Assembly (NCBI GenBank): GCA_030142985.1
Contig: CP125320.1
Location: 563,639-627,638 of the forward strand
Length of the DNA: 64,000 nucleotides
Direction: 5' to 3'
Source of the DNA: Candidatus Ruthturnera sp. Tsphm01
Lineage (GTDB): Bacteria > Pseudomonadota > Gammaproteobacteria > PS1 > Pseudothioglobaceae
Made by a program: the position numbers and the translations under genes. Below the pieces are notes generated by a model. It ran no database searches. It was not told the DNA's origin and was given only the letters and a program-made list of their open reading frames with translations. Position 1 is the stretch's first letter. Each line of letters starts with the position of its first letter. Positions 48,909-56,532 of the stretch are shown in pieces.

Positions 48909-49388
48909 ATGTCACACGTTTATTACAGAGGGGACGGGCGATCACTTGCAGAACTCCAAAAGGTTGGATTCCAAGTCAAGGATAAAAGATACAGAGGTCG
49001 TTCGACAACCGATGCCATAGCATACATAAAGAAACTGATTGCCAATAATAAAGAATACAAAAACCCTATTGATTTCGGAGGTTATATAATACGCAGTTCT
49101 AAAATGGATTCAGTTTCAGCTTCCTGTGTACTTGAGGGGGCAACTGCGAGCAATGTGTTTAATATCACTTGTCCAGGTGAGCCACTTTACTTTGAGTTTA
49201 AAACGGATGGTAGTGTAGGGGCGCAGCTTGCTGATCGAGGGAGTATGTATTTAGGTAAACCGTACTATATTCTGACCAATTCAAATATTGCTCTAAGCAA
49301 ATACGTAATCGTAGGCACAAAGACACATGCTCAAGAGGCTACTTTCTTTACAGATATACCTTTTGATTGGATTTCTTTAAATAACTAA
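48909..49388 (+). CDS. ADP-ribosyltransferase-like protein (pertussis/cholera toxin type)
   Basis: 159 residues. The N-terminus VYYRGDGRSLAELQKVGFQ resembles the NAD-binding start of pertussis-type toxins (Arg7 in the YRGD turn, then a GF motif). IIRSSKMDSVSA near residue 61 fits the Ser-Thr-Ser strand. QEATFFTDIPFDWI near residues 142-155 resembles the catalytic Glu region with the IPxxxI that follows it; Glu143 would be catalytic, and the residue two before it is Ala, where arginine-specific enzymes have Glu. No signal peptide. AAGGAGA ribosome site. Family call is by motif only. Confidence 0.55.
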   Translation: MSHVYYRGDGRSLAELQKVGFQVKDKRYRGRSTTDAIAYIKKLIANNKEYKNPIDFGGYIIRSSKMDSVSASCVLEGATASNVFNITCPGEPLYFEFKTDGSVGAQLADRGSMYLGKPYYILTNSNIALSKYVIVGTKTHAQEATFFTDIPFDWISLNN

Positions 49389-49391
49389 CAA

Positions 49392-49460
49392 TCAAAATTC
49401 ACAGACAGCAAAAAGAAGAGTGCAGCGGCGCTTTTTTGCTGGTGATTTTGGGAGTCAAGT
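49392..49460 (+). repeat. Imperfect hairpin after the ADP-ribosyltransferase-like gene (attC-like or terminator)
   Basis: An imperfect stem pairs CAAAATTCA with TGATTTTG and GCAAAAAG with CTTTTTTGC, with single-base bulges. It starts four bases after the gene's stop and is followed by GTCAAGT (49454-49460), one base from the attC core GTTRRRY; CTAACA lies just ahead. Bulged imperfect palindromes after a lone gene are the mark of integron cassettes, but the inner stem also ends in a T-rich arm, so a terminator is possible. Confidence 0.35.
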
Positions 49461-49481
49461 GTCGCCTTCCCTTCCATCTTG

Positions 49482-49533
49482 CTATTTTATTAGATTAGTG
49501 AGTTTTTGGTTGATTTATGCAAAAACCTCTCAT
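49482..49533 (-). repeat. Relic of an IS5-family terminus
   Basis: TTTTATTAGATTAGTGAGTT followed by TTTGGTTGATTTATGCAAAA resembles the transposase-start side terminus of the IS5 element (ATTTTACTAGATTG...TGATTTATGCAAAGG) with a few changes. No other part of an IS is present next to it. Confidence 0.5.
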
Positions 49534-49995
49534 TAGAATTTTTTGCTTATTTTTATCATTATTTGATTGTCTGATTTTAAAGAAACATCATGATTTAGAT
49601 TATTTCTATGGTTTAACAGAGCAACCATATTAATACGATTGTCAAACTCTACATATCCAATGGTTAAGATTTTCTCAATACTAGTTTGTATTTTTTAAAT
49701 AATCATTGCCAGCCGCATGCACACTGACAATATCATTATTATGAGTTGAAAGCCATTGATTAAAAATAGGTATAGTAATAAAGTCGCTACCGAAACTAGC
49801 ATTAACCTTCGCTCCTTGCTTAATAGCGCGCTCAATTGAACTTTAGATAGAACTTAGGCGTGTCTGTGAATATGAATTTCCAGCACGAAACGCTAATATT
49901 TTGGCATTATAAGCCACGCCGTGCTGTAATCCTCCCAAAAATTAACACCCAATAAAAGTAGAATTTTCTTATAATCAAAACATAAGGAGATTCAA

Positions 49996-50262
49996 ATGAA
50001 AACAACACGTAAATCAGATTCACAAATCATGCAAATTCTTAATCAAGCACAAGCAGGTACGCCAGTATCTGAACTATGCAGAGAGCACAGTATGAGCAGT
50101 GCCACTTTTTATAAATGGCGTGCTAAATATGGCGGTATGGATACATCAATGATAACTAGACTTAAAGAACTTGAAGCAGAGAATACAAGGCTTAAGAAGA
50201 TGTACGCCGATGAGCGCTTAAAGGCAATGATTGTACAAGAGGCATTAACAAAAAAGTTTTAA
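49996..50262 (+). CDS. IS3-family transposase OrfA (copy 2)
   Basis: 88 residues: a helix-turn-helix domain (SDSQIMQILNQAQAG, then SELCREHSMSSATFYKWRAKYGG) and a C-terminal leucine-zipper-like helix (LKELEAENTRLKKMYADERL). It binds the IS ends and, fused to OrfB by frameshifting, forms the full transposase. It ends in AAA AAG TTT TAA over the slippery sequence. Confidence 0.95.
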   Translation: MKTTRKSDSQIMQILNQAQAGTPVSELCREHSMSSATFYKWRAKYGGMDTSMITRLKELEAENTRLKKMYADERLKAMIVQEALTKKF

Positions 50263-50288
50263 GACCATCTTTACGTAAGAAGATGGTC
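50250..50288 (+). promoter_or_regulatory. Programmed -1 frameshift signal between OrfA and OrfB
   Basis: Slippery heptamer A AAA AAG at 50250-50256, in the right phase of the OrfA frame, then a six-base spacer and a perfect 9-bp stem GACCATCTT (50263-50271) and AAGATGGTC (50280-50288). A -1 slip leads into the orfB frame without a stop. The same signal occurs at 38501-38539 and 53025-53063 in the other copies. Confidence 0.82.
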
Positions 50289-51080
50289 AAGCAGAGTATT
50301 AATAAACACAGAGTAACAGCACGATTAGCTTGCCAGGCTTTTAAGATCAGCGAGACATGTTATCGGTACGAGCCAAAGTTATCATCCGAGAATGAGCTAA
50401 TTGCTGATTGGTTATTGCGATTAACCACAACACACAAGCAATGGGGATTTGGATTGTGCTTTATGTATTTACGTAACATAAAAGGTTTTAGGTGGAATCA
50501 CAAGCGTGTGTATCGTATTTACAGGCAACTAGAACTCAATCTTAGGATTAAGCCTAGAAGAAGAATCAAACGCGATAAGCCACAAGCTTTAAGCGTACCA
50601 ATGACAATCAATCAAATTTGGTCAATGGATTTTATGTCAGACTCTTTAAATACAGGTAGAAAAATTAGAACCTTTAATGTGATTGATGATTACAACAGAG
50701 AGTGTCTAAGCATTGAAATAGACCACTCATTACCAGCACAACGAGTGATTCAATCATTAGAGCAACTTATTCAATGGCGTAGCAAACCCAAAGCCATCAG
50801 ATGTGATAATGGTCCAGAATATATATCTCATATACTCAGAGAATGGGCACAAGCAATGGATATTGAGCTTATGTATATACAACCAGGCAAACCAACCCAA
50901 AATGCCTATATAGAAAGATTTAACAGAACAGCAAGAAACGAATGGTTGAATATGCATATTTTTGATTCGATTGAGCACGCTCAATCGTTAGCAACACAAT
51001 GGATGTGGGTATATAATAACGAACGACCTCATAGTTCGATTGGTGGTATTCCACCAAGAAAGCTACTTGAGGCTATTTAA
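50283..51080 (+). CDS. IS3-family transposase OrfB (copy 2)
   Basis: 265-residue rve-domain catalytic subunit with the DDE residues in WSMDFMSDS, RCDNGPEYIS and NAYIERFNRT. The ATG lies inside the stem of the frameshift signal, so it is probably made mainly as an OrfAB fusion. Identical in protein sequence to copy 3. Confidence 0.95.
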   Translation: MVKQSINKHRVTARLACQAFKISETCYRYEPKLSSENELIADWLLRLTTTHKQWGFGLCFMYLRNIKGFRWNHKRVYRIYRQLELNLRIKPRRRIKRDKPQALSVPMTINQIWSMDFMSDSLNTGRKIRTFNVIDDYNRECLSIEIDHSLPAQRVIQSLEQLIQWRSKPKAIRCDNGPEYISHILREWAQAMDIELMYIQPGKPTQNAYIERFNRTARNEWLNMHIFDSIEHAQSLATQWMWVYNNERPHSSIGGIPPRKLLEAI

Positions 51081-51501
51081 ACAACGGAAATTCTATTTTT
51101 AGCAGTGGTTAAAAACGGGAGGATTACAGTGCATACCGATGTCATTCTTTACTCCAGCAATAATGCCTGCTACGTGTCCCGTGACTCATAAAAGACCCTT
51201 GGCCCGCCGGATTAGCATCCGAATCATCAAAATAGTCGTAACCACTTGGGGCAATATTATCAACCAAATCAGGATAATCCAGATCTACACCTATATCTAT
51301 CACAGCGACGATGACCTCACTATCTAAATCATCTGAATAACCATTTGAATAAGCTTCAGAAGCTCCAATACTATTTAAACCATATTGATTATTGTATTCC
51401 GTGGTTTCAAAATAAGTAGGATTTTTAACCGCCATAGATGAAATACCTACACAACCAGAAAGTACAACAGACAGACTAGATAGTATTAATATAATTTTCA
51501 T

Positions 51502-51785
51502 AATTATTTGAGACCTTTGCAGGCTCTAATGGAGGGTTATGTTCAACAGCAAGAGGTAGTAAGGCTTTACTTGTGATAAAGCCTAGAACAAATACTAGGC
51601 TAGTTAAAAAAATAATCAAAACATCGGTCTCCCGTGAACGTATCTACTATTATGCAAAATAAAAAAATGGTGGAAAGTTTATGGACGTACAAAAAGATGA
51701 TTTCTAATTTAGAAGAATTTAGAAGAATTTAGAAGAATTTATAGTATTATACCCGCTTATTATTTAATAAAACAAGGGGCAATAT
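51502..51785. other. Intergenic stretch with an IS5 end relic and no gene
   Basis: 284 bases between the subtilase remnant and the unknown-protein gene. GAGACCTTTGCA at 51510-51521 is an IS5 terminus relic. The rest is AT-rich with no credible frame; a short tandem repeat lies near its right end. Confidence 0.5.
51706..51740 (+). repeat. Short tandem repeat (10-bp unit, 3.5 copies)
   Basis: AATTTAGAAG occurs three times in a row followed by a half copy AATTT, ending 45 bases before the next start codon. It could vary in copy number and alter expression of the following gene. Confidence 0.8.
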
Positions 51786-52400
51786 ATGGAAAAAAAAATA
51801 ACTATAAATATTGATAAAAAGGACTTTGTTACCCTTAAGAAGAACAAATATAAACTCTGTTTTGCTAAATCAATTGAAGGTAAAAAATTTAATACAGTTT
51901 GGAAAACGCTTGATATAAACGAATATTTTATAAATACTGAGTTTAAATGGACGCCTGAGTATAGTATTTGTGCAAGTAGTTCTTTTGCTAATAATCAACA
52001 AGTAAATGAAATGACAGGTTCTCAAAAAATTGAACTTGGTCAACAAATTACGCTTGATAAAAATGGTTTACTATGTGAGCCAGAGACTGGATCATTTGAG
52101 GAATCTATTCTATTTATTAACGAATATAGTGGAACAACCCACCCTGTTATAAAGCAAGTAAACAGTGATTCAAAAGTAGAATCTTCTATCTATATTGCTG
52201 AAAATGCTGTAATAATTGGGACGGATATCTTTACCCCAGTTGATAAAATCTTAGTTTGGTTTCAGCAAGATGTTGAAACCAATACAATGTTTAGTGAGGC
52301 TAAGAGTAATTCTATAATTATTAACCTTACATTTGCTAATGAGAGAAAAGCACTTTTTAAAGATCAAAATTGGGCTGAAACTGTAGATAGTGATAAATAA
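51786..52400 (+). CDS. Protein of unknown function in the island
   Basis: 204 residues, no signal peptide, no membrane segment and few Cys. It begins MEKKITINIDKKDF and contains TEFKWTPEYSICASSSF near residue 50, GQQITLDKNGLLCEPETGSFEES near residue 80 (split), and FTPVDKILVWFQQDVETNTMFSEA near residue 155. The alternating hydrophobic pattern suggests mostly beta structure. No family was recognised. An AAGGGG ribosome site precedes it. Confidence 0.7.
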   Translation: MEKKITINIDKKDFVTLKKNKYKLCFAKSIEGKKFNTVWKTLDINEYFINTEFKWTPEYSICASSSFANNQQVNEMTGSQKIELGQQITLDKNGLLCEPETGSFEESILFINEYSGTTHPVIKQVNSDSKVESSIYIAENAVIIGTDIFTPVDKILVWFQQDVETNTMFSEAKSNSIIINLTFANERKALFKDQNWAETVDSDK

Positions 52401-52436
52401 TATGGGTTACTAACGGAAATTTACCATAAAACGGCT

Positions 52437-52691
52437 ATGACAAGCGCTAGCAATTTAATTGATATTGCTAGCGTGGCTAAAAGCAAATTAGATAGTGACA
52501 ACTTATCTGTTACTGTAAGTAATTATCATACTGACTTGTTAACACTGGAATCTATTATCTATAATGATTTAAATCATAACGCACGTTCAATACCACATAA
52601 AGACTTTATATTGAAAAATCAAAGTGATACAGGATTATTTAGAGTACATTCTTTTAGAAATTCAGATTCAACTTTTTTATATTTCATATAA
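52437..52691 (+). CDS. Small hypothetical protein, doubtful
   Basis: 84-codon frame beginning MTSASNLIDIASVAKSK and ending 8 bases before IS3 copy 3. Its C-terminal part is antisense to the detached 3' piece of the YHS-domain gene (which continues past the IS as GDYMKYKKV on the minus strand), so the second half may not be real coding sequence. No family recognised and no good ribosome site was seen. Confidence 0.3.
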   Translation: MTSASNLIDIASVAKSKLDSDNLSVTVSNYHTDLLTLESIIYNDLNHNARSIPHKDFILKNQSDTGLFRVHSFRNSDSTFLYFI

Positions 52692-52770
52692 TCACCTTCT
52701 GTAATCCTCCCAAAAATTAACACCCAATAAAAGTAGAATTTTCTTATAATCAAAACATAAGGAGATTCAA

Positions 52771-53037
52771 ATGAAAACAACACGTAAATCAGATTCACAA
52801 ATCATGCAAATTCTTAATCAAGCACAAGCAGGTACGCCAGTATCTGAACTATGCAGAGAGCACAGTATGAGCAGTGCCACTTTTTATAAATGGCGTGCTA
52901 AATATGGCGGCATGGATACATCAATGATAACTAGACTTAAAGAACTTGAAGCAGAGAATACAAGGCTTAAGAAGATGTACGCCGATGAGCGCTTAAAGGC
53001 AATGATTGTACAAGAGGCATTAACAAAAAAGTTTTAA
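52771..53037 (+). CDS. IS3-family transposase OrfA (copy 3)
   Basis: Identical in protein sequence to the OrfA of copy 2: helix-turn-helix domain followed by a zipper-like helix, ending over the A6G slippery sequence at 53025-53031. Confidence 0.95.
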   Translation: MKTTRKSDSQIMQILNQAQAGTPVSELCREHSMSSATFYKWRAKYGGMDTSMITRLKELEAENTRLKKMYADERLKAMIVQEALTKKF

Positions 53038-53057
53038 GACCATCTTTACGTAAGAAG

Positions 53058-53855
53058 ATGGTCAAGCAGAGTATCAATAAACACAGAGTAACAGCACGAT
53101 TAGCTTGCCAGGCTTTTAAGATCAGCGAGACATGTTATCGGTACGAGCCAAAGTTATCATCCGAGAATGAGCTAATTGCTGATTGGTTATTGCGATTAAC
53201 CACAACACACAAGCAATGGGGATTTGGATTGTGCTTTATGTATTTACGTAACATAAAAGGTTTTAGGTGGAATCACAAGCGTGTGTATCGTATTTACAGG
53301 CAACTAGAACTCAATCTTAGGATTAAGCCTAGAAGAAGAATCAAACGCGATAAGCCACAAGCTTTAAGCGTACCAATGACAATCAATCAAATTTGGTCAA
53401 TGGATTTTATGTCAGACTCTTTAAATACAGGTAGAAAAATTAGAACCTTTAATGTGATTGATGATTACAACAGAGAGTGTCTAAGCATTGAAATAGACCA
53501 CTCATTACCAGCACAACGAGTGATTCAATCATTAGAGCAACTTATTCAATGGCGTAGCAAACCCAAAGCCATCAGATGTGATAATGGTCCAGAATATATA
53601 TCTCATATACTCAGAGAATGGGCACAAGCAATGGATATTGAGCTTATGTATATACAACCAGGCAAACCAACCCAAAATGCCTATATAGAAAGATTTAACA
53701 GAACAGCAAGAAACGAATGGTTGAATATGCATATTTTTGATTCGATTGAGCACGCTCAATCGTTAGCAACACAATGGATGTGGGTATATAATAACGAACG
53801 ACCTCATAGTTCGATTGGTGGTATTCCACCAAGAAAGCTACTTGAGGCTATTTAA
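53058..53855 (+). CDS. IS3-family transposase OrfB (copy 3)
   Basis: 265-residue rve-domain DDE transposase identical in protein sequence to copy 2. Expected to be produced as an OrfAB fusion through the -1 frameshift signal just before it (stem 53038-53046 with 53055-53063). Confidence 0.95.
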   Translation: MVKQSINKHRVTARLACQAFKISETCYRYEPKLSSENELIADWLLRLTTTHKQWGFGLCFMYLRNIKGFRWNHKRVYRIYRQLELNLRIKPRRRIKRDKPQALSVPMTINQIWSMDFMSDSLNTGRKIRTFNVIDDYNRECLSIEIDHSLPAQRVIQSLEQLIQWRSKPKAIRCDNGPEYISHILREWAQAMDIELMYIQPGKPTQNAYIERFNRTARNEWLNMHIFDSIEHAQSLATQWMWVYNNERPHSSIGGIPPRKLLEAI

Positions 53856-53897
53856 ACAACGGAAATTCTATTTTTAGCAGTGGTAAAAATGGGAGGA

Positions 53898-54300
53898 TTA
53901 CACTTCAACCCAACGATTACGTCCTTGAGCTGAGTAAAAAAGATGTAGTTTGTCAGAAAAAATTTGCCAATGCGTACCATCAGTTTTAACTAAGCCCTCT
54001 CCTAAACTAAGTGCATTTGAACAATATCCGTTATACATCGGTGCGTATTTATCTGGATTTTTGATAAACATGTCAAGATTATTTTTACTAGAAAAATACC
54101 ATTTTGCATTTTTCCAATTATATTGATATGAACTATCACCTTGTATTGCTTTATGTTGTTTTATGTTATCAGGCTCATGGTAGGCAACAGCGTCGTAACC
54201 GCCAATAGCAATATTATCCCAAAAACTTTTGTTAACTGGCTCTGCAGCATAAACCAAGCCGTAGAACAGCACCATACAACAAAATAACGTTTTTTGTCAT
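53898..54300 (-). pseudogene. YHS-domain protein, cut at its 3' end by IS3 copy 3 and shifted in its signal peptide
   Basis: YHS-family pattern: GYDAVAYHEPDN, YNWKNAKWYFSSKNNLDMFIKNPDKYAPMYNGYCSNALS (in pieces, residues about 30-90) and GTHWQIFSDKLHLFYS. Read through the CTTC duplication, the C-terminus would continue WVEGDYMKYKKV, matching the usual YHS ending; instead the IS terminus gives EV and a stop. Upstream an ATG at 54298-54300 opens MTKNVILLY, a good signal-peptide start, out of frame with VLFYGLVYAAEP, so a base was lost there too. The open part from 54275 might still be translated. Confidence 0.65.
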
Positions 54301-54390
54301 TTTATACAACAATAACCGGCATTTTGTAGCGACGAGAGGCTTGTGATAGGCTCTTTTAGCACAAACGAGCACCGTGGAAAAATGTCAGAG

Positions 54391-54972
54391 TTAATTGCTT
54401 TCAATAGTAAAAAACTTTACCTCATCAACTGAATAATGACTAAAATTATCGACAAGCAGTTCCGAAAAGCTAAAAGGAGCCCCTCCTTCATGATTTCCGG
54501 TAAAAAACCAAGTTCCAAAATTAGGATCAAAAAGCGACCATGAGTTGCACCTATTCGTAATTGCCATCGCATGTCTCCCTTTTGCACAAGAAAATACTAT
54601 CAACCCATAGTGGTATGTATTACTTTGCATAGCTGCAATTATCGAAACAGCTGTATTCATATGCTCACCAGTATCGGATATTGGTGAGCGATTAGCAATC
54701 AATGTATTCTGGCTAAGCATAAAAGTACAGTTAAATATACTGTCGTCGTCACTCATACCGGACAAAAATTGATTTCCATGTTCAGCTTGGGACATCAAAG
54801 CTTCATGAGCAGTTGTGCCTGTTTTCATGGCGAGACCGGCCACATCCGGACCGGAAGATATGCACTCCTGTAACCACCTAACACTTAATCCCCAACATGC
54901 ACCTTTTCCGAGTGAAGAGGTCATCCCCTTTAGTAGTTCTTTTTGAACAAATTTATGATTTGGAGTTTTCAT
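54391..54972 (-). CDS. YopT-type (C58) cysteine protease-like protein
   Basis: 193 residues with the Cys-His-Asp triad of peptidase family C58 in the right order and context: Cys26 in GKGACWGLSVRWL, His134 in KGRHAMAI and Asp149 in SLFDPNFGTW. Family members include YopT and AvrPphB, effectors that cleave host proteins, and domains of large toxins. There is no signal peptide and no secretion system here, so delivery is unknown. The spacing is that of a single catalytic domain. Confidence 0.75.
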   Translation of the reverse strand: MKTPNHKFVQKELLKGMTSSLGKGACWGLSVRWLQECISSGPDVAGLAMKTGTTAHEALMSQAEHGNQFLSGMSDDDSIFNCTFMLSQNTLIANRSPISDTGEHMNTAVSIIAAMQSNTYHYGLIVFSCAKGRHAMAITNRCNSWSLFDPNFGTWFFTGNHEGGAPFSFSELLVDNFSHYSVDEVKFFTIESN

Positions 54973-55099
54973 TACCCTTTACCTGCCATTATTAATGAGA
55001 ATTTTAGTGTGCCTAACTATTATAAGGATATATTGTAATACCCTCATTTTCCATACAACTCTAAAGTAGAGGTTTGACTATTTACAGTCATTTTATTAC

Positions 55100-55670
55100 G
55101 CCACCTTTGCTCTTGGCGGTATTCCACCTAGTGCAAAATGCGGTCGTTCATTATTATAAACCCATAGCCACTGCGTGGTTAGGTTTTATGCTTGTTCAAC
55201 TAAATCAAACAAATGCAAGTCCAAACACTCCTGTCTTACTGTGCGATTAAATCTCTCAATATAAGCATTCTGAGTTGGCTTGCCTGGTTGGATATATCTC
55301 AGTTCAATATCACTTGTTTGCGCCCAGTCTCTGAGTTGTTGGCTGATATATTCAGGACCATTATCACATCTGATTGATTTAGGTTTGCCTCGCCATTCGA
55401 TGAGTCGTTCTAATGATTGAATTACTCGTCTTGCTGGCATAGATAAATCAACATCAATATTAAGCCATTCTCGATTGTTATCATCCACCACATTAAAGGT
55501 TCTGATTGATCTGTCATCAATCAGTGAGTCTGACATAAAATCCATTGACCAGGTTTGATTGATTTTGCTAGGCACTCAATGCCTCAGGCTTGTCTCTTTT
55601 GATTCTTCTTCTGGGTTTGATTATAAGAAAATTCTACTTTTATTGGGTGTTAATTTTTGGGAGGATTACA
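55100..55670 (-). pseudogene. Degenerate IS3-family element: orfB fragment joined to a left terminus
   Basis: The minus-strand frame 55186-55575 encodes an OrfB middle section related to but distinct from the three intact copies (NQTWSMDFMSDSL, IRCDNGPEYISQQL, NAYIERFNRTVRQE), with a stop before the end; a further piece continues to about 55100. At 55620-55670 it is joined directly to the 51-base left terminus of the intact IS (ending GGGAGGATTACA), so everything between is deleted or recombined. Confidence 0.75.
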
Positions 55671-55955
55671 ATGCGATATATCCGTTTGAACTGAGCGTTT
55701 TCTGATTCTAGCTCTTTTAAGCGCTTAATCACGGAAACATCTGCATCACCATATTTTGAACGCTACTTATAAAATGTGGCTTGGCTCATGCCGTATTCAC
55801 GACACAGTTCAGTTGCAGATATGCCAGATTGATTTTGTTTGAGAATATTAACGATTTGTGTCTCTATATATCTTGATTTTTTCATGTGAAAACTCCTTGT
55901 TTTTTATTATAGAATTTTCTACTTTAGAATGGTGTGGTTTTTTTGGGTGTTACAA
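55671..55955 (-). pseudogene. Degenerate IS3-family orfA with terminus
   Basis: The minus strand from the ATG near 55884 reads MKKSRYIETQIVNILKQNQS and SATELCREYGMSQATFYK, then a stop where Trp is expected, then RSKYGDADVSVIKRLKELESEN. This is an OrfA of an IS3 element related to the intact copies. A terminus-like TGTAACACCC lies at about 55946-55955 on that strand. With the preceding entry it forms one decayed element, about 850 bases. Confidence 0.7.
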
Positions 55956-56159
55956 TTCATTATTTAATGTCGGTATCAATAAAACAACACCATGTCACAA
56001 GAATTTGTTCGTAACAAGTTATTGTTGCAAACATGTGTATTTTTGCTTGCCATGGACAATCAATATCAAAAATGGAACAATACGCAAGATAAGGCTTTAC
56101 TTGTCTTTAATAAGGACCTCTATAAGAATTTTAAAAGAGTTGTCGGAAGTTTTGAGGCA

Positions 56160-56366
56160 TTATACTTCTTTGTATCTTTCAACTGCTTTAGAAGGTTCCA
56201 TGGCAATCTCAACATTTGATAAAAACACTTTCTTCCAATTTTGTAAGTTTTGAGGCGATACATTGTGTTTTCTGGCTGTCTCTGCCAAAGTACTTTCATT
56301 TTGTAATAGTTCCAGTACCAGTTTTTTTTTAAATGCTGAACTATAGTTAGTTCGTTTTTTATTCAT
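56160..56366 (-). pseudogene. Truncated IS3-type OrfA (transposase_8)
   Basis: 68 codons beginning MNKKRTNYSSAFKKKLVLEL, with the helix-turn-helix STLAETARKHNVSPQNLQNWKK, then a short tail (EPSKAVERYKEV) and stop. This is the N-terminal half of an IS3/IS911-type OrfA of a different subgroup; the zipper and OrfB are missing. The 200 bases to its left show no supported gene. Confidence 0.7.
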
Positions 56367-56532
56367 AATTTTTACTCCGATTTTTTTTGTTTAGTTTAAC
56401 TTGTTCTAAATAAGAAATTTTAGATTGTTGTCTGAATTTGTTGTTGTGTTATAAATTTTTCGTTGGACTAGGGTAAGGTGATATAAATTGCTACTTTACG
56501 ATTGGTATGAAAATAGGTTGTTATGTATAGCT

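Larger units (their letters stand above)
49925..51128 (+). mobile_element. IS3-family insertion sequence, copy 2 (1,204 bp)
   Basis: Same ends as copy 1 (TGTAATCCTCCC and GGGAGGATTACA) and flanked by the 4-bp direct repeat GTGC (49921-49924 and 51129-51132). Both open reading frames are intact and joined by a programmed frameshift signal, so this copy should be able to transpose. It interrupts the subtilase lipoprotein gene. Confidence 0.95.
49535..51501 (-). pseudogene. Subtilase (S8) lipoprotein gene, split by IS3 copy 2 and frameshifted
   Basis: From the ATG at 51501 the minus strand encodes a lipoprotein signal (LSVVLSGC), a region with VAVIDIGVDLDYPDLVDNI (the subtilase Asp) and then SHGT (the catalytic His). 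A 2-base loss in an ACAC run right after SHGT shifts the frame; the restored frame reads HVAGIIAGVKNDIGMH and is interrupted by the IS at a GTGC duplication. Beyond the IS the frame continues GVAYNAKILAFRAG and later NASFGSDF and AAGNDY, with stop codons. The serine motif was not found. Clearly dead. Confidence 0.82.
52700..53902 (+). mobile_element. IS3-family insertion sequence, copy 3 (1,203 bp)
   Basis: Same ends as copies 1 and 2, flanked by the 4-bp direct repeat CTTC (52696-52699 and 53903-53906); it lacks one T near the right end. Both reading frames and the frameshift signal are intact. It cut into the 3' end of the YHS-domain gene and supplies that gene's new stop codon from its right terminus. 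Confidence 0.95.

Noticed and set aside
55858..56219. Plus-strand frames of 131 and 75 codons
   Set aside because: They run antisense to the IS3 orfA relics on both sides, show no domain, and have no convincing start signals.
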